NCBI RefSeq assembly: GCF_000711735.1
Contig: NZ_JONL01000007.1
Span: 124,001 to 188,000 of the forward strand
Direction of reading: 5' to 3'
Source of the DNA: Maridesulfovibrio frigidus DSM 17176
GTDB taxonomy: Bacteria; Desulfobacterota; Desulfovibrionia; Desulfovibrionales; Desulfovibrionaceae
DNA length: 64,000 nt
Part shown: piece after piece, positions 52,024 through 59,594 of the stretch
Layout: the number at the start of each line of letters is the position of its first letter
Numbering within the stretch: the stretch's first letter is position 1
Program-made: the position numbers and the translations under genes
Notes under the pieces: generated by a model
Told to the model about the DNA's origin: nothing
What the model saw: the letters and a program-made list of their open reading frames with translations, nothing else
Databases searched by the model: none

Positions 52024-53178
52024 ATGAATAAAAATTTATTTGTTGTCTCAGAGAATATGAATATTATTTCATCAATTGTTAAGTTATGCAGTCCGATTTG
52101 TAATGTCGTTGCTTCCAGCATAGATTTAGTAAATTTATTAATCTTATCTAGTAACACTCCTCCATCAGTTATAATTATCGAATGTAATAATTATTTGGAC
52201 GTGCGCGAAGTCTTAGAAAAAATAAAAGAAAAATTTGGCGATATCAAACGCGTTTTGATAATTTCTTTCCTAGAGGATAAATTAAGGCGAGAGATAAATG
52301 ACAAAGGACTTGCTAATAAAATAATTGTTAAACCATGCAGCAAGGCATCTCTTTTAAGTCTTTTGAAAGGAGGTACTTGTCACGATAAGACTAGTGTTCC
52401 AATTAGCAAACATTTGATCGGTGGTATAATAGAGGGTTACGGTGCAAAAATTCCAGTTGTTTTTAGAGCATTCGATAGAATTTGTACAAATATTGATTTG
52501 ATTGAAAAATATATTCATATTGATACCTCTTTTGCTAAAGATGTTTTGGCATACTACATTTTAGCTATTACGAATCTTAGCTCTGAACTTATTCAAGATA
52601 TGCTGTGTGGTTCTCAAAGTAAAAAAGATTCATATGCCCTTCTCCATGAGCAGTTAACAAAAATAAAAGACGTTACATTGTCAAATGATCCCAACTGTGA
52701 TCCATTGCCCCTTAAAATAATGATGTATACGAACAAAAGATATAATGGAAAAGGGTTCCCTAAAGATGATGTCGCAGGAGAATTTTTACCATATTTATCT
52801 AGAATTTTTAAAGTCCTATTTGATTTTCACTACTTAATTGAAAAAGGTAAAAGTACTGGTGAAGCTGTTTTTATTTTAAGCAGGCGAAACGGTTGGTATG
52901 ATAATGAGATTTTGCAGGGCTTAATATCTTCACAAGGTGAAGAAGCTACTTTTTATTTGCGTGAAGTTTTCCCTCTGGGTTTACAATCTGAAATGATCAT
53001 GGCGCAAGATTTGTACGTGACTGTAAAGGGAAAAAACCTCCTGTTAATAAAAACAGGCCAAATTTTATCAGATAAGAATATCGACTACATCCACATGCAT
53101 GCTCAAAACATATTAGATGTAACTGAACCAATACTCATCAAGGAAAGTGTTGTTTTGGGTGAGGATAGCTATGCTTAA
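52024..53178 (+). CDS. Receiver-like protein with a degenerate HD-GYP domain
   Basis: A 384-aa protein. Residues ~1-115 have the alternating strand/helix look of a response-regulator receiver (NKNLFVVSENMNIISSIVKL, SVIIIECNNYLDVREVL, VLIISFLEDKL, KIIVKPCSKASLLSLL) with a KPxS-like end but a weak acidic pocket. The rest resembles an HD-GYP domain that has lost its signature: the HHExxDGxGYP motif appears as NKRYNGKGFPKDD and the HD pair is not found. It may act as a binding or regulatory partner. Its stop overlaps the start of the intact HD-GYP gene by 8 bases. Confidence 0.7.
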   Translation: MNKNLFVVSENMNIISSIVKLCSPICNVVASSIDLVNLLILSSNTPPSVIIIECNNYLDVREVLEKIKEKFGDIKRVLIISFLEDKLRREINDKGLANKIIVKPCSKASLLSLLKGGTCHDKTSVPISKHLIGGIIEGYGAKIPVVFRAFDRICTNIDLIEKYIHIDTSFAKDVLAYYILAITNLSSELIQDMLCGSQSKKDSYALLHEQLTKIKDVTLSNDPNCDPLPLKIMMYTNKRYNGKGFPKDDVAGEFLPYLSRIFKVLFDFHYLIEKGKSTGEAVFILSRRNGWYDNEILQGLISSQGEEATFYLREVFPLGLQSEMIMAQDLYVTVKGKNLLLIKTGQILSDKNIDYIHMHAQNILDVTEPILIKESVVLGEDSYA

Positions 53179-54400
53179 AAAAATTTCAGTTAAAAGGGTT
53201 CAGCTAGGCATGTATATACATCTAAAAGATGTATCGTGGTTCGATCACTCTTTTTTACGGTCTAAATTTTTGCTTAAGGAAAAGAGCGAAATTGCAGATA
53301 TTCTAGGAATCGGCTGTGATTATGTTTATTACGACCCAGCAAAGAGCAGCACAGAACCTCTAGTTATTGACACCTTAATAACTAAATCCGCCCCGAAAAA
53401 AGACGCAAAAGAAATAAAGAAAAAGAAAGCCTCAGCTCTTAAAAAGCGTAAAGAAAATTTTGTTGAAACCGAAAAAAAATTTTATGCTTCGGCGCTCAAA
53501 GCGGATGAAATCATGCAGGGAATTTTGAGTGGGACTACTTGTTATAGTGAAAAGGCTCAGCAAATGTCTCATGAACTTGCGATCATTTTTAGTGCCGATG
53601 TACAAGCTACACTGAATTTAATAAACTTTTCAGCAGAAGAAGAGGGGTTATATTATCATTCACTAAATGTTTCTATTTTATCCTGCATGCTCGGCAAGCA
53701 ACTTGGAATTAGTGAAAGTGAAATGAAATCTTTGGCTTTTGGTGCGTTAATGCATGATCTTGGAAAATCTAAAATACCCAAAAAAATACTCTTAAAACAA
53801 GGTACTTTCACTAAATCAGAGGTTAAAATTATTCAGATGCACCCGCTTTTCGGCGTAGGGTTGCTATCTGGAATGAAATCTGTAGATCGAGACGTAATGA
53901 AAATTATTTATCATCATCATGTGCGCAGAGATGGTACAGGATACCCTTTACAGATAACTTTTGATAAAGTCAGTTTGTTACCTAAAATAGTCTCAATTAT
54001 AGATATTTATGACAATTTAATTAATAATAGGCGTGTTGAAAAGAGCCTAACTCCTCATCAGGCGCTTGCAACGATTTACGGGAAATGGGCTTCAAAGCTT
54101 GATGAGAACGTTTTAGGGCATTTTATCAGAATGCTGGGCATATATCCTCCAGGGTCGATCTGCAGATTGGATTCAGGAGAAATAGCATTGGTTGTGTCCA
54201 TTGGGGAAAACCCGCTGCTTCCTGATGTTATTTTATATGATTCCGATGTACCTAAAAATGATGCTATGATTTTAACTCTTGGAGAAGATATTGATAGTAA
54301 GATTGATAAGATTCTTTCTCCTAAGGATCTGAATCCTGCGGAACTATCTTATTTGTCACCTAAGTCCAAGATCGGTTATTCTGCAGAAGTAAAACAGTAG
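53171..54400 (+). CDS. HD-GYP domain cyclic-di-GMP phosphodiesterase
   Basis: A 409-aa protein. The N-terminus (KKISVKRVQLGMYIHLKDVSWFDHSFL) matches the DUF3391 leader often found before HD-GYP domains. A Lys-rich linker follows (~residues 75-105). The HD-GYP domain has HSLNVSILSCMLG, ALMHDLGKSKIPKKIL (HD pair), HPLFGVGLL, and the signature HHHVRRDGTGYP, all intact, so c-di-GMP hydrolysis is expected. The ATG at 53171 has GAGGAT before it; an earlier ATG at 53147 is less likely. Second gene of a three-gene operon with the degenerate HD-GYP gene and a hemerythrin. Confidence 0.9.
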   Translation: MLKKISVKRVQLGMYIHLKDVSWFDHSFLRSKFLLKEKSEIADILGIGCDYVYYDPAKSSTEPLVIDTLITKSAPKKDAKEIKKKKASALKKRKENFVETEKKFYASALKADEIMQGILSGTTCYSEKAQQMSHELAIIFSADVQATLNLINFSAEEEGLYYHSLNVSILSCMLGKQLGISESEMKSLAFGALMHDLGKSKIPKKILLKQGTFTKSEVKIIQMHPLFGVGLLSGMKSVDRDVMKIIYHHHVRRDGTGYPLQITFDKVSLLPKIVSIIDIYDNLINNRRVEKSLTPHQALATIYGKWASKLDENVLGHFIRMLGIYPPGSICRLDSGEIALVVSIGENPLLPDVILYDSDVPKNDAMILTLGEDIDSKIDKILSPKDLNPAELSYLSPKSKIGYSAEVKQ

Positions 54401-54413
54401 AGAGGTTAAAACC

Positions 54414-54812
54414 ATGCATATAGAGTGGGATGATAAATATTGTATTGGTCACTCTGAGATTGATGCTCAGCAAAAAAAAATGTTTGAAATAATGAATACA
54501 GGTGCAAAGGATGAGAACTGTACAGATTTAAAACAAATAGCTCTTGTCCGTGAGTTGTTACAGTATGCCAAGGAACACTTTGCAACGGAAGAATCCTATA
54601 TGCAAGAAATTGGATACCCGAATCTTCAAGAGCATAAAGAAGAACATAAAAAAATGGCTGATGCAGTTGAAATATTGATTGTGAAATTATATTCGGAAGG
54701 ACCTATTGACGTAGATATTTTTGAAAAGTTTACGGAATCATGGATTATCAAACACGTGCTACAGAAAGACTGCAACATAAAGGATTTTGTGGAGAACAAC
54801 GTCATCGATTAG
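54414..54812 (+). CDS. Bacteriohemerythrin with first His ligand replaced
   Basis: A 132-aa four-helix hemerythrin. Ligands seen: H55 and E59 (HFATEE), H74 and H78 (HKEEH), H114 and D119 (HVLQKD). The first usual His, in the IDxQH motif, is Gln20 here (EIDAQQKKMF, codon CAA). Six of seven di-iron ligands remain, so metal or O2 binding may be altered. It lies 13 bp after the HD-GYP gene, suggesting it reports O2 or redox to that pathway; this is inferred. Confidence 0.9.
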   Translation: MHIEWDDKYCIGHSEIDAQQKKMFEIMNTGAKDENCTDLKQIALVRELLQYAKEHFATEESYMQEIGYPNLQEHKEEHKKMADAVEILIVKLYSEGPIDVDIFEKFTESWIIKHVLQKDCNIKDFVENNVID

Positions 54813-54909
54813 TTTGTGTGGACACCAGATGTCTTTTTTGCGTTCAACCAAAAGTTTTGTTGTGAGAGTTTTATTATTAAAGCTGTTTAGTACAAAGAGT
54901 AAAAAATAA

Positions 54910-54944
54910 GGGTCAGTTAACTTGTCGTTAACCAACCCTTTTTT
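54910..54944. terminator. Terminator after the hemerythrin gene
   Basis: GGGTCAGTTAAC pairs with GTTAACCAACCC with two mismatched positions, then six T; A-rich sequence on the left gives a T-run for the minus strand. The right half is identical to that at 48200-48217. Confidence 0.8.
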
Positions 54945-54986
54945 ATTTTATAAAGCCTGTAAAGGAAGCTGCAAAGATAACCAGAA

Positions 54987-55463
54987 TTACATTCCGATAA
55001 GACCCTTAACTGTGGTCATAGCTTTATCCATATCTGCAATGCCTTCAGTCATCATGGACATTCCTGTTGCAGCGTCAGTCTTCATTCCGCCCATACCTTT
55101 CATCATTTTCATCATACCCATGTTACCGCCCTTCATGGCAGTTTTAATTTCAGCAGCGTTCTTAGTTCCTTCGGCAGCCTTTTCGATCATGGACATACCT
55201 TTATGCATCGGCATCATTTCTTTTTTCATCATGGACATACCGTCAGCAGATGTAGAGGAGTCTTTCATCATGTCCATACCGTGCTTCATGGAAGTAAGAC
55301 CCTTCTCCATCATATCTACGCCTTCAGGAACGGTACCGGTAACCATTGCTTTCTCTCCATGCCCCATGCTGCCATGTCCCGCACTCATATCCATTGCGAA
55401 AGCTGCGGATGAGAACATAAGGGTAAGAACCATTGCCAATGCGATGCTAGTAAATTTTTTCAT
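54987..55463 (-). CDS. Exported methionine-rich protein, candidate copper/silver binder
   Basis: A 158-aa protein with a Sec signal (ALAMVLTLMFSSAAFA, cut ~residue 23). 35 of its residues (22%) are Met, many as MM or MxxM, and His occurs in the GHGSMGHG start of the mature part and in KHGMDMM and MHKGM. Met-rich exported proteins bind Cu(I) or Ag(I) in known periplasmic chaperones such as CusF-type and PcoE-like proteins, but this is not homologous to either that I can see. It lies a few kb from the Cus-like efflux genes, which fits copper or silver handling. Transcribed alone. Confidence 0.75.
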   Translation of the reverse strand: MKKFTSIALAMVLTLMFSSAAFAMDMSAGHGSMGHGEKAMVTGTVPEGVDMMEKGLTSMKHGMDMMKDSSTSADGMSMMKKEMMPMHKGMSMIEKAAEGTKNAAEIKTAMKGGNMGMMKMMKGMGGMKTDAATGMSMMTEGIADMDKAMTTVKGLIGM

Positions 55464-55500
55464 AATTTAAACTCCGTAAAACTGTTGTTTATGTTGAAAG

Positions 55501-57621
55501 TTAATAACTTTTAATAACCACTATTGTTAGATCATCTTCTTGAGGCTTTTTACCAGTAAACCTTTGTACAGCATCAAGGACACTGTTAACTATTTCTACT
55601 GCCGGTTTATCTTTCCCAATTGCAATAACCTCCTTAAGTCTCTGTTTTCCAAAGAATTCACCGTCTTCATTCGATGCTTCCCAGATTCCGTCAGTTCCTA
55701 AAATCAAAATTTGCCCTGCTCCGAAATCATCATACTGACTCACAAAGTAACAGGATTCATCCATTATTCCTAAGGCAAGACCGTCGCCAACCAGTTCAAT
55801 AAAATCTCCGGTAAGTGGGTCAAATATCAGTGCTGGCTCATGTCCTGCACGGACCCAGCGCAATCTTTTTGTATGAGGATCAAGTTCAACCATCATCATG
55901 GTCATGAACTGCCCTGTTTTGTATGTATCTGACGCGATTAAGCGGTTTACGTCAGTCATAATTTTTCCGAGTTCTCCGTCATTAATCATTCTTGCCCGCA
56001 AATACCCACGAGCTGACCCCATAAGCATTGCAGACTGAATTCCATGTCCACTTACATCCCCTACTGCGAAACATATACGGTCATTATCACCATAAGTTTT
56101 AATGTAATCAAAGTAGTCGCCACCAAGTTCATCACAATATCTGCTCTCACCATGAATATCGAATAAATCGATCACAGGTGATTTTTGGGGCAAAAGATTG
56201 GTCTGTACTTCCATGGCGACATCAATTGCACTTTTGATCTCAATATGTTCGCGCAAACTCGGTACCATTTTATTAAAGTTGTCGGCCAGTTCGCCAACTT
56301 CGTCAGTAGTTTTGACTTCGACATGGGCAGCAAAATCGCCAGTGGAAATCCGCTTGACTCCTTTTGCAAGAATCAAAATACTTTCAGTAAAACGGCGCGA
56401 CATGAAAAATGCCAACAGTGTTACAAGCAGAACAACGCACACAAGGATATAAACCAATCCTTTAAGTTGCTCATTAATACTAGTATGGATCGATGCTTCA
56501 ACCTTTAGAGCCGGTTCAACCACATCTGAATGAGGCAGAATAAGAATTAGTGCCACTCCGCGTTTATCCGGCGCAGAAAAAGCCCAAATACTTTCTATAT
56601 CCTTATAGGGCATGCTCATTACACCAGATTTTCCTTGTTCAAGAAGTGTCTGGAATTTCTCAAATTCAGCGCTGCCTGAGGAAGTCAATTGCTCCTGATT
56701 TAAGGATGGCATCCACATGTTCATTTTCATCATGGAGTGCCTATTGCCTGCAGGTAGTTCTTCAGCAACCACCATAACTTTTTTATTGCCGTCTACATCT
56801 GTCTTTGCTTTAGCTAAAACTGAGAAAATATTGTGAGAGAAAGCATTTAAGTGATTGTAACCATGTAGCAATGTATCAAGTGGAACGTCTGTGGAGAGAA
56901 CTCCAAGCTTAGTACCGTCTTTCGATATGATACTGACCGATGCCGTAAGCACGGTTTTTCCAGTTACGACATCTTTGCGTGGCGAGGACCAGTTTATTTC
57001 ACTGCCTTTGTTAACTGTGCTCACAGCAGAGTGCATTTTATCTACAAAAGATAGTGCAGGGTAACTTAGCGATTCTCCAGAAAGAAATTCAGCTCGTATC
57101 CAGAGATTCAGCTCTGGATTATTTCTTTCCGTATTCTTGAAAAGAGGAAGAACTGACGACATATATTCGATAGGAACAATATCTGCGAAAGACGCCGGTC
57201 CGGGCATGTAACGCAAGGTTCTAAAATTTAGACGAAGATTCCGGTGCATGCCGGACCATGATTTAGGGCTATATTTTTTAGCCAAACGAATCTTTTCAGA
57301 CTCCTCGTTTTTGGGATCGGAATATAAAAGAACTTCCGGTGGAGTATATGCTCCCCTGTCCTGAATCCAGAGTGATAGCTCCGCAGAAAGCTGCCGCAAA
57401 TTGAGCTCGACAATTTTCCGTTGTTTCTCAAGAACTCTAGCATGATCTTCAACTAACCTTTTAAGTTCAACACTACTTTTTTGGACAAGTTCATGTCGTA
57501 CTTCTCCACCAATACTATCAGCGAGCAATCGCATAGAATCTAAACCATTAAATTGAACGGCTAGAAGTGGAAGAATTGATACCAAAAGGAGCAAAAGCAG
57601 CAACTTGGATCTTATTTTCAT
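55501..57621 (-). CDS. Membrane sensor with HAMP and SpoIIE-type PP2C phosphatase domain
   Basis: A 706-aa protein. Membrane helix 1 (~residues 5-22), then a large periplasmic sensor region of dCache type, helix 2 (LVYILVCVVLLVTLLAFFM, ~395-415), a HAMP domain (FTESILILAKGVKRISTGDFAAHVEVKT), and a C-terminal PP2C/SpoIIE phosphatase with GGDYFDYIKTYGDNDRICFAVGDVSGHG, TMMMVELDP, GTDGIWEASNEDGEFFG and EDDLTIVVIKS; metal-binding Asp residues are present. Such proteins dephosphorylate anti-sigma-factor antagonists. No antagonist or anti-sigma gene is next to it. The signal it senses is unknown. Confidence 0.9.
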   Translation of the reverse strand: MKIRSKLLLLLLLVSILPLLAVQFNGLDSMRLLADSIGGEVRHELVQKSSVELKRLVEDHARVLEKQRKIVELNLRQLSAELSLWIQDRGAYTPPEVLLYSDPKNEESEKIRLAKKYSPKSWSGMHRNLRLNFRTLRYMPGPASFADIVPIEYMSSVLPLFKNTERNNPELNLWIRAEFLSGESLSYPALSFVDKMHSAVSTVNKGSEINWSSPRKDVVTGKTVLTASVSIISKDGTKLGVLSTDVPLDTLLHGYNHLNAFSHNIFSVLAKAKTDVDGNKKVMVVAEELPAGNRHSMMKMNMWMPSLNQEQLTSSGSAEFEKFQTLLEQGKSGVMSMPYKDIESIWAFSAPDKRGVALILILPHSDVVEPALKVEASIHTSINEQLKGLVYILVCVVLLVTLLAFFMSRRFTESILILAKGVKRISTGDFAAHVEVKTTDEVGELADNFNKMVPSLREHIEIKSAIDVAMEVQTNLLPQKSPVIDLFDIHGESRYCDELGGDYFDYIKTYGDNDRICFAVGDVSGHGIQSAMLMGSARGYLRARMINDGELGKIMTDVNRLIASDTYKTGQFMTMMMVELDPHTKRLRWVRAGHEPALIFDPLTGDFIELVGDGLALGIMDESCYFVSQYDDFGAGQILILGTDGIWEASNEDGEFFGKQRLKEVIAIGKDKPAVEIVNSVLDAVQRFTGKKPQEDDLTIVVIKSY

Positions 57622-58156
57622 AGAAGAGTGTCCTGCATTAATCGCCTTGTCGCAGTTACGACAAAAAAGGGTGAACTCGGATCAAGTAATATTACTCTAC
57701 TTAAAACTTTAAGGATATACATATTTGAGGACAGACATGACACTTCACTTAATGTTCCACTAATGTATTTACTCATTATTTAAGTATCTTAAGATTTAAT
57801 ACATTATTAATGTCATGTTTCATAAACCTTGAATGTGCCAAATACTGCACTTAAGCCATTTTACACCCAAATTAACGAAGAACGCGACTCAATTCTATAC
57901 CAATTAGGTAGTCTTTTGCAAGAGGCACTTTGATTAACACTTGTGCAAATTTGAGTTATTAAAAAAAATAATACGCAATATCAACAGCCATTAGTGCAAA
58001 AAAGTGCACATATAAGATTTTTAATGCTAGCCCCAAGCTATATATATGAGTTAAGGTTCATGTTAGAGATTATAATTCCCTCCCTCTATAGGTTGGAATA
58101 GTATTTGCTAAGCTAGAAGTGGCTTTAATCAAAGTAGATATTTTTTAGGAGATCAG
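57622..58156. other. Regulatory region upstream of the efflux operon
   Basis: About 535 bases without a gene. A sigma-54-like promoter lies at 58094-58109. Several repeats of TGCAC/GTGCA occur (GCACTTAAG, GAGGCACTTTG, AAAGTGCAC), possibly regulator sites. GAGATCAG before the next gene is its ribosome site. Confidence 0.45.
58094..58109 (+). promoter_or_regulatory. Candidate sigma-54 promoter
   Basis: TTGGAATAGTATTTGCTA has GG (58095-58096) and GC (58107-58108) separated by 10 bases, the invariant -24/-12 spacing. The -12 side TTTGCT is a good match; the -24 side TTGGAA is partial. It lies 47 bases before the outer-membrane factor gene. Confidence 0.5.
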
Positions 58157-59536
58157 ATGCAACTTAAGCTCGGATACCAACTCGCAGCAGTATTGCTTTT
58201 AACAATTGTCTCGGCATTGTATCCCATGCAATGTCAGGCGGAAAGTAGTTCAGAGGAGCAAATCGCAAGCTATGAACCTGCAGGCGAAGGAATTAAAGAA
58301 CTAAGAGAATATCTTGTTGAAGCTGCCCGCAACAATAACGATCTCTATGCCGCTTTTTATAGTTGGAAAGCAGCCTTACAACGCGAAACTTCCGTTTCGA
58401 GCCTCCCTGATCCTAGATTCAATTTTGCATGGTTCATTCAGCCTGTTGAAACAAGAACGGGCCCTCAAGAATTCAAATATGGTCTCAGCCAGACTTTGCC
58501 ATGGTTTGGAAAGCTGGGAATAAAAGGTGAACAAGCCCTTCGCGATGCAGATATTAAAAAATCCGGTTTTGATACTTTAAAGCTAAAAGTCTTTTACGAT
58601 GTTAAAAGAGCGTATTATGATTACGCCTACCTTGCGCAGGCTATTCGAATCACGCGTGAAAATATAAATTTAATGAAATACTTAGAATCCGTTGCCCGTT
58701 CCAGATATTCAACAGGAGCAGGAGCATATGACGGTGTGATGAAAACGCAAGTTGAACTTGGTAAACTTCAAGACAGGCTCCGCTCGCTTGAAGAGCGCAA
58801 AAGACCGACAGCCGCAAAACTACTTTCCGCTATGAACAGACCTGATGGGCAAAGTTTACCGCTGCCATCCTCTATTCCCGTAATGAAAATTGACGTTAAC
58901 CCGGAACAGTTCAAAAAAGATTTTAAATCCGGCAATCCACGTCTGCAAGCATTGGGACATAAAATCAATAAGCAAAAGCTATCCGTAGAATTGGCCGAAA
59001 AAGATTACTATCCTGATTTCACCTTCGGAATTGATTATATTCAAACAGGCGAATCTAGGTCGCCCAACGTAACTAACGCTAATACAGATCCATTGATCAC
59101 CGGATTGTCCATAAACCTCCCAATCTGGTTTGATAAGCAGGAAGCACAAGTCCTTGAAGCTGAATCAAATGTGAAGGCTGCCAGCCGCGAAAAATCGGGG
59201 CTTGAGCGTCGCCTTTTAGCTGACCTTGAACTTGAAATTTATAAGTACGAAGACGCCCTAAGAAAAGTCAGCCTCTACCGCGATAATTTAACCCCGAAAG
59301 CAGAACAATCTCTGGCTGTTTCCATTGAAGCGTTTCAGTCAGGTTCAGCAACGTCCACGGATCTGATTGACGCGGAAAGAACCCTCATCGAATTTCAACT
59401 GGCATTTTATCAGGCCTTGGCAGATCAGGCCAAGAGAGTTGCCGCCATTGAATTCCTCGTTGGTAAGGAAATTCCATGCACTATCCATGGTCAGGCCGCA
59501 CTCAAATCTTCTGAATCTATGCCGACTAAGCAATAA
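58157..59536 (+). CDS. TolC-like outer membrane efflux factor (CusC/CzcC type)
   Basis: A 459-aa protein with a Sec signal (residues 1-~27, ending CQA). The mature part is the two-repeat long-helix structure of outer membrane efflux proteins (YSWKAALQRETS, SQTLPWFGKLGIKGEQALRDADIKK, ARSRYSTGAGAYDGVMKTQVELG, SIEAFQSGSATSTDLIDAERTLIEFQLAFYQALADQ), which makes a trimeric channel through the outer membrane. First gene of the efflux operon; the adaptor follows 58 bp later. Confidence 0.9.
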   Translation: MQLKLGYQLAAVLLLTIVSALYPMQCQAESSSEEQIASYEPAGEGIKELREYLVEAARNNNDLYAAFYSWKAALQRETSVSSLPDPRFNFAWFIQPVETRTGPQEFKYGLSQTLPWFGKLGIKGEQALRDADIKKSGFDTLKLKVFYDVKRAYYDYAYLAQAIRITRENINLMKYLESVARSRYSTGAGAYDGVMKTQVELGKLQDRLRSLEERKRPTAAKLLSAMNRPDGQSLPLPSSIPVMKIDVNPEQFKKDFKSGNPRLQALGHKINKQKLSVELAEKDYYPDFTFGIDYIQTGESRSPNVTNANTDPLITGLSINLPIWFDKQEAQVLEAESNVKAASREKSGLERRLLADLELEIYKYEDALRKVSLYRDNLTPKAEQSLAVSIEAFQSGSATSTDLIDAERTLIEFQLAFYQALADQAKRVAAIEFLVGKEIPCTIHGQAALKSSESMPTKQ

Positions 59537-59594
59537 CTTTTCAAAACCTGACAATCTCAAAAATTGATAATCTCCAAAATATGGAAACATTTAT

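Noticed and set aside
51885-52157. 90-aa minus-strand ORF at the start of the signalling operon
   Set aside because: It overlaps the receiver-like gene's start on the other strand and has no family match or ribosome site.
54922-55470. 182-aa plus-strand ORF opposite the Met-rich gene
   Set aside because: It is the complement of repeated Met codons (CAT giving His/Ile/Met runs) and has no ribosome site; the minus-strand frame has a proper signal peptide.
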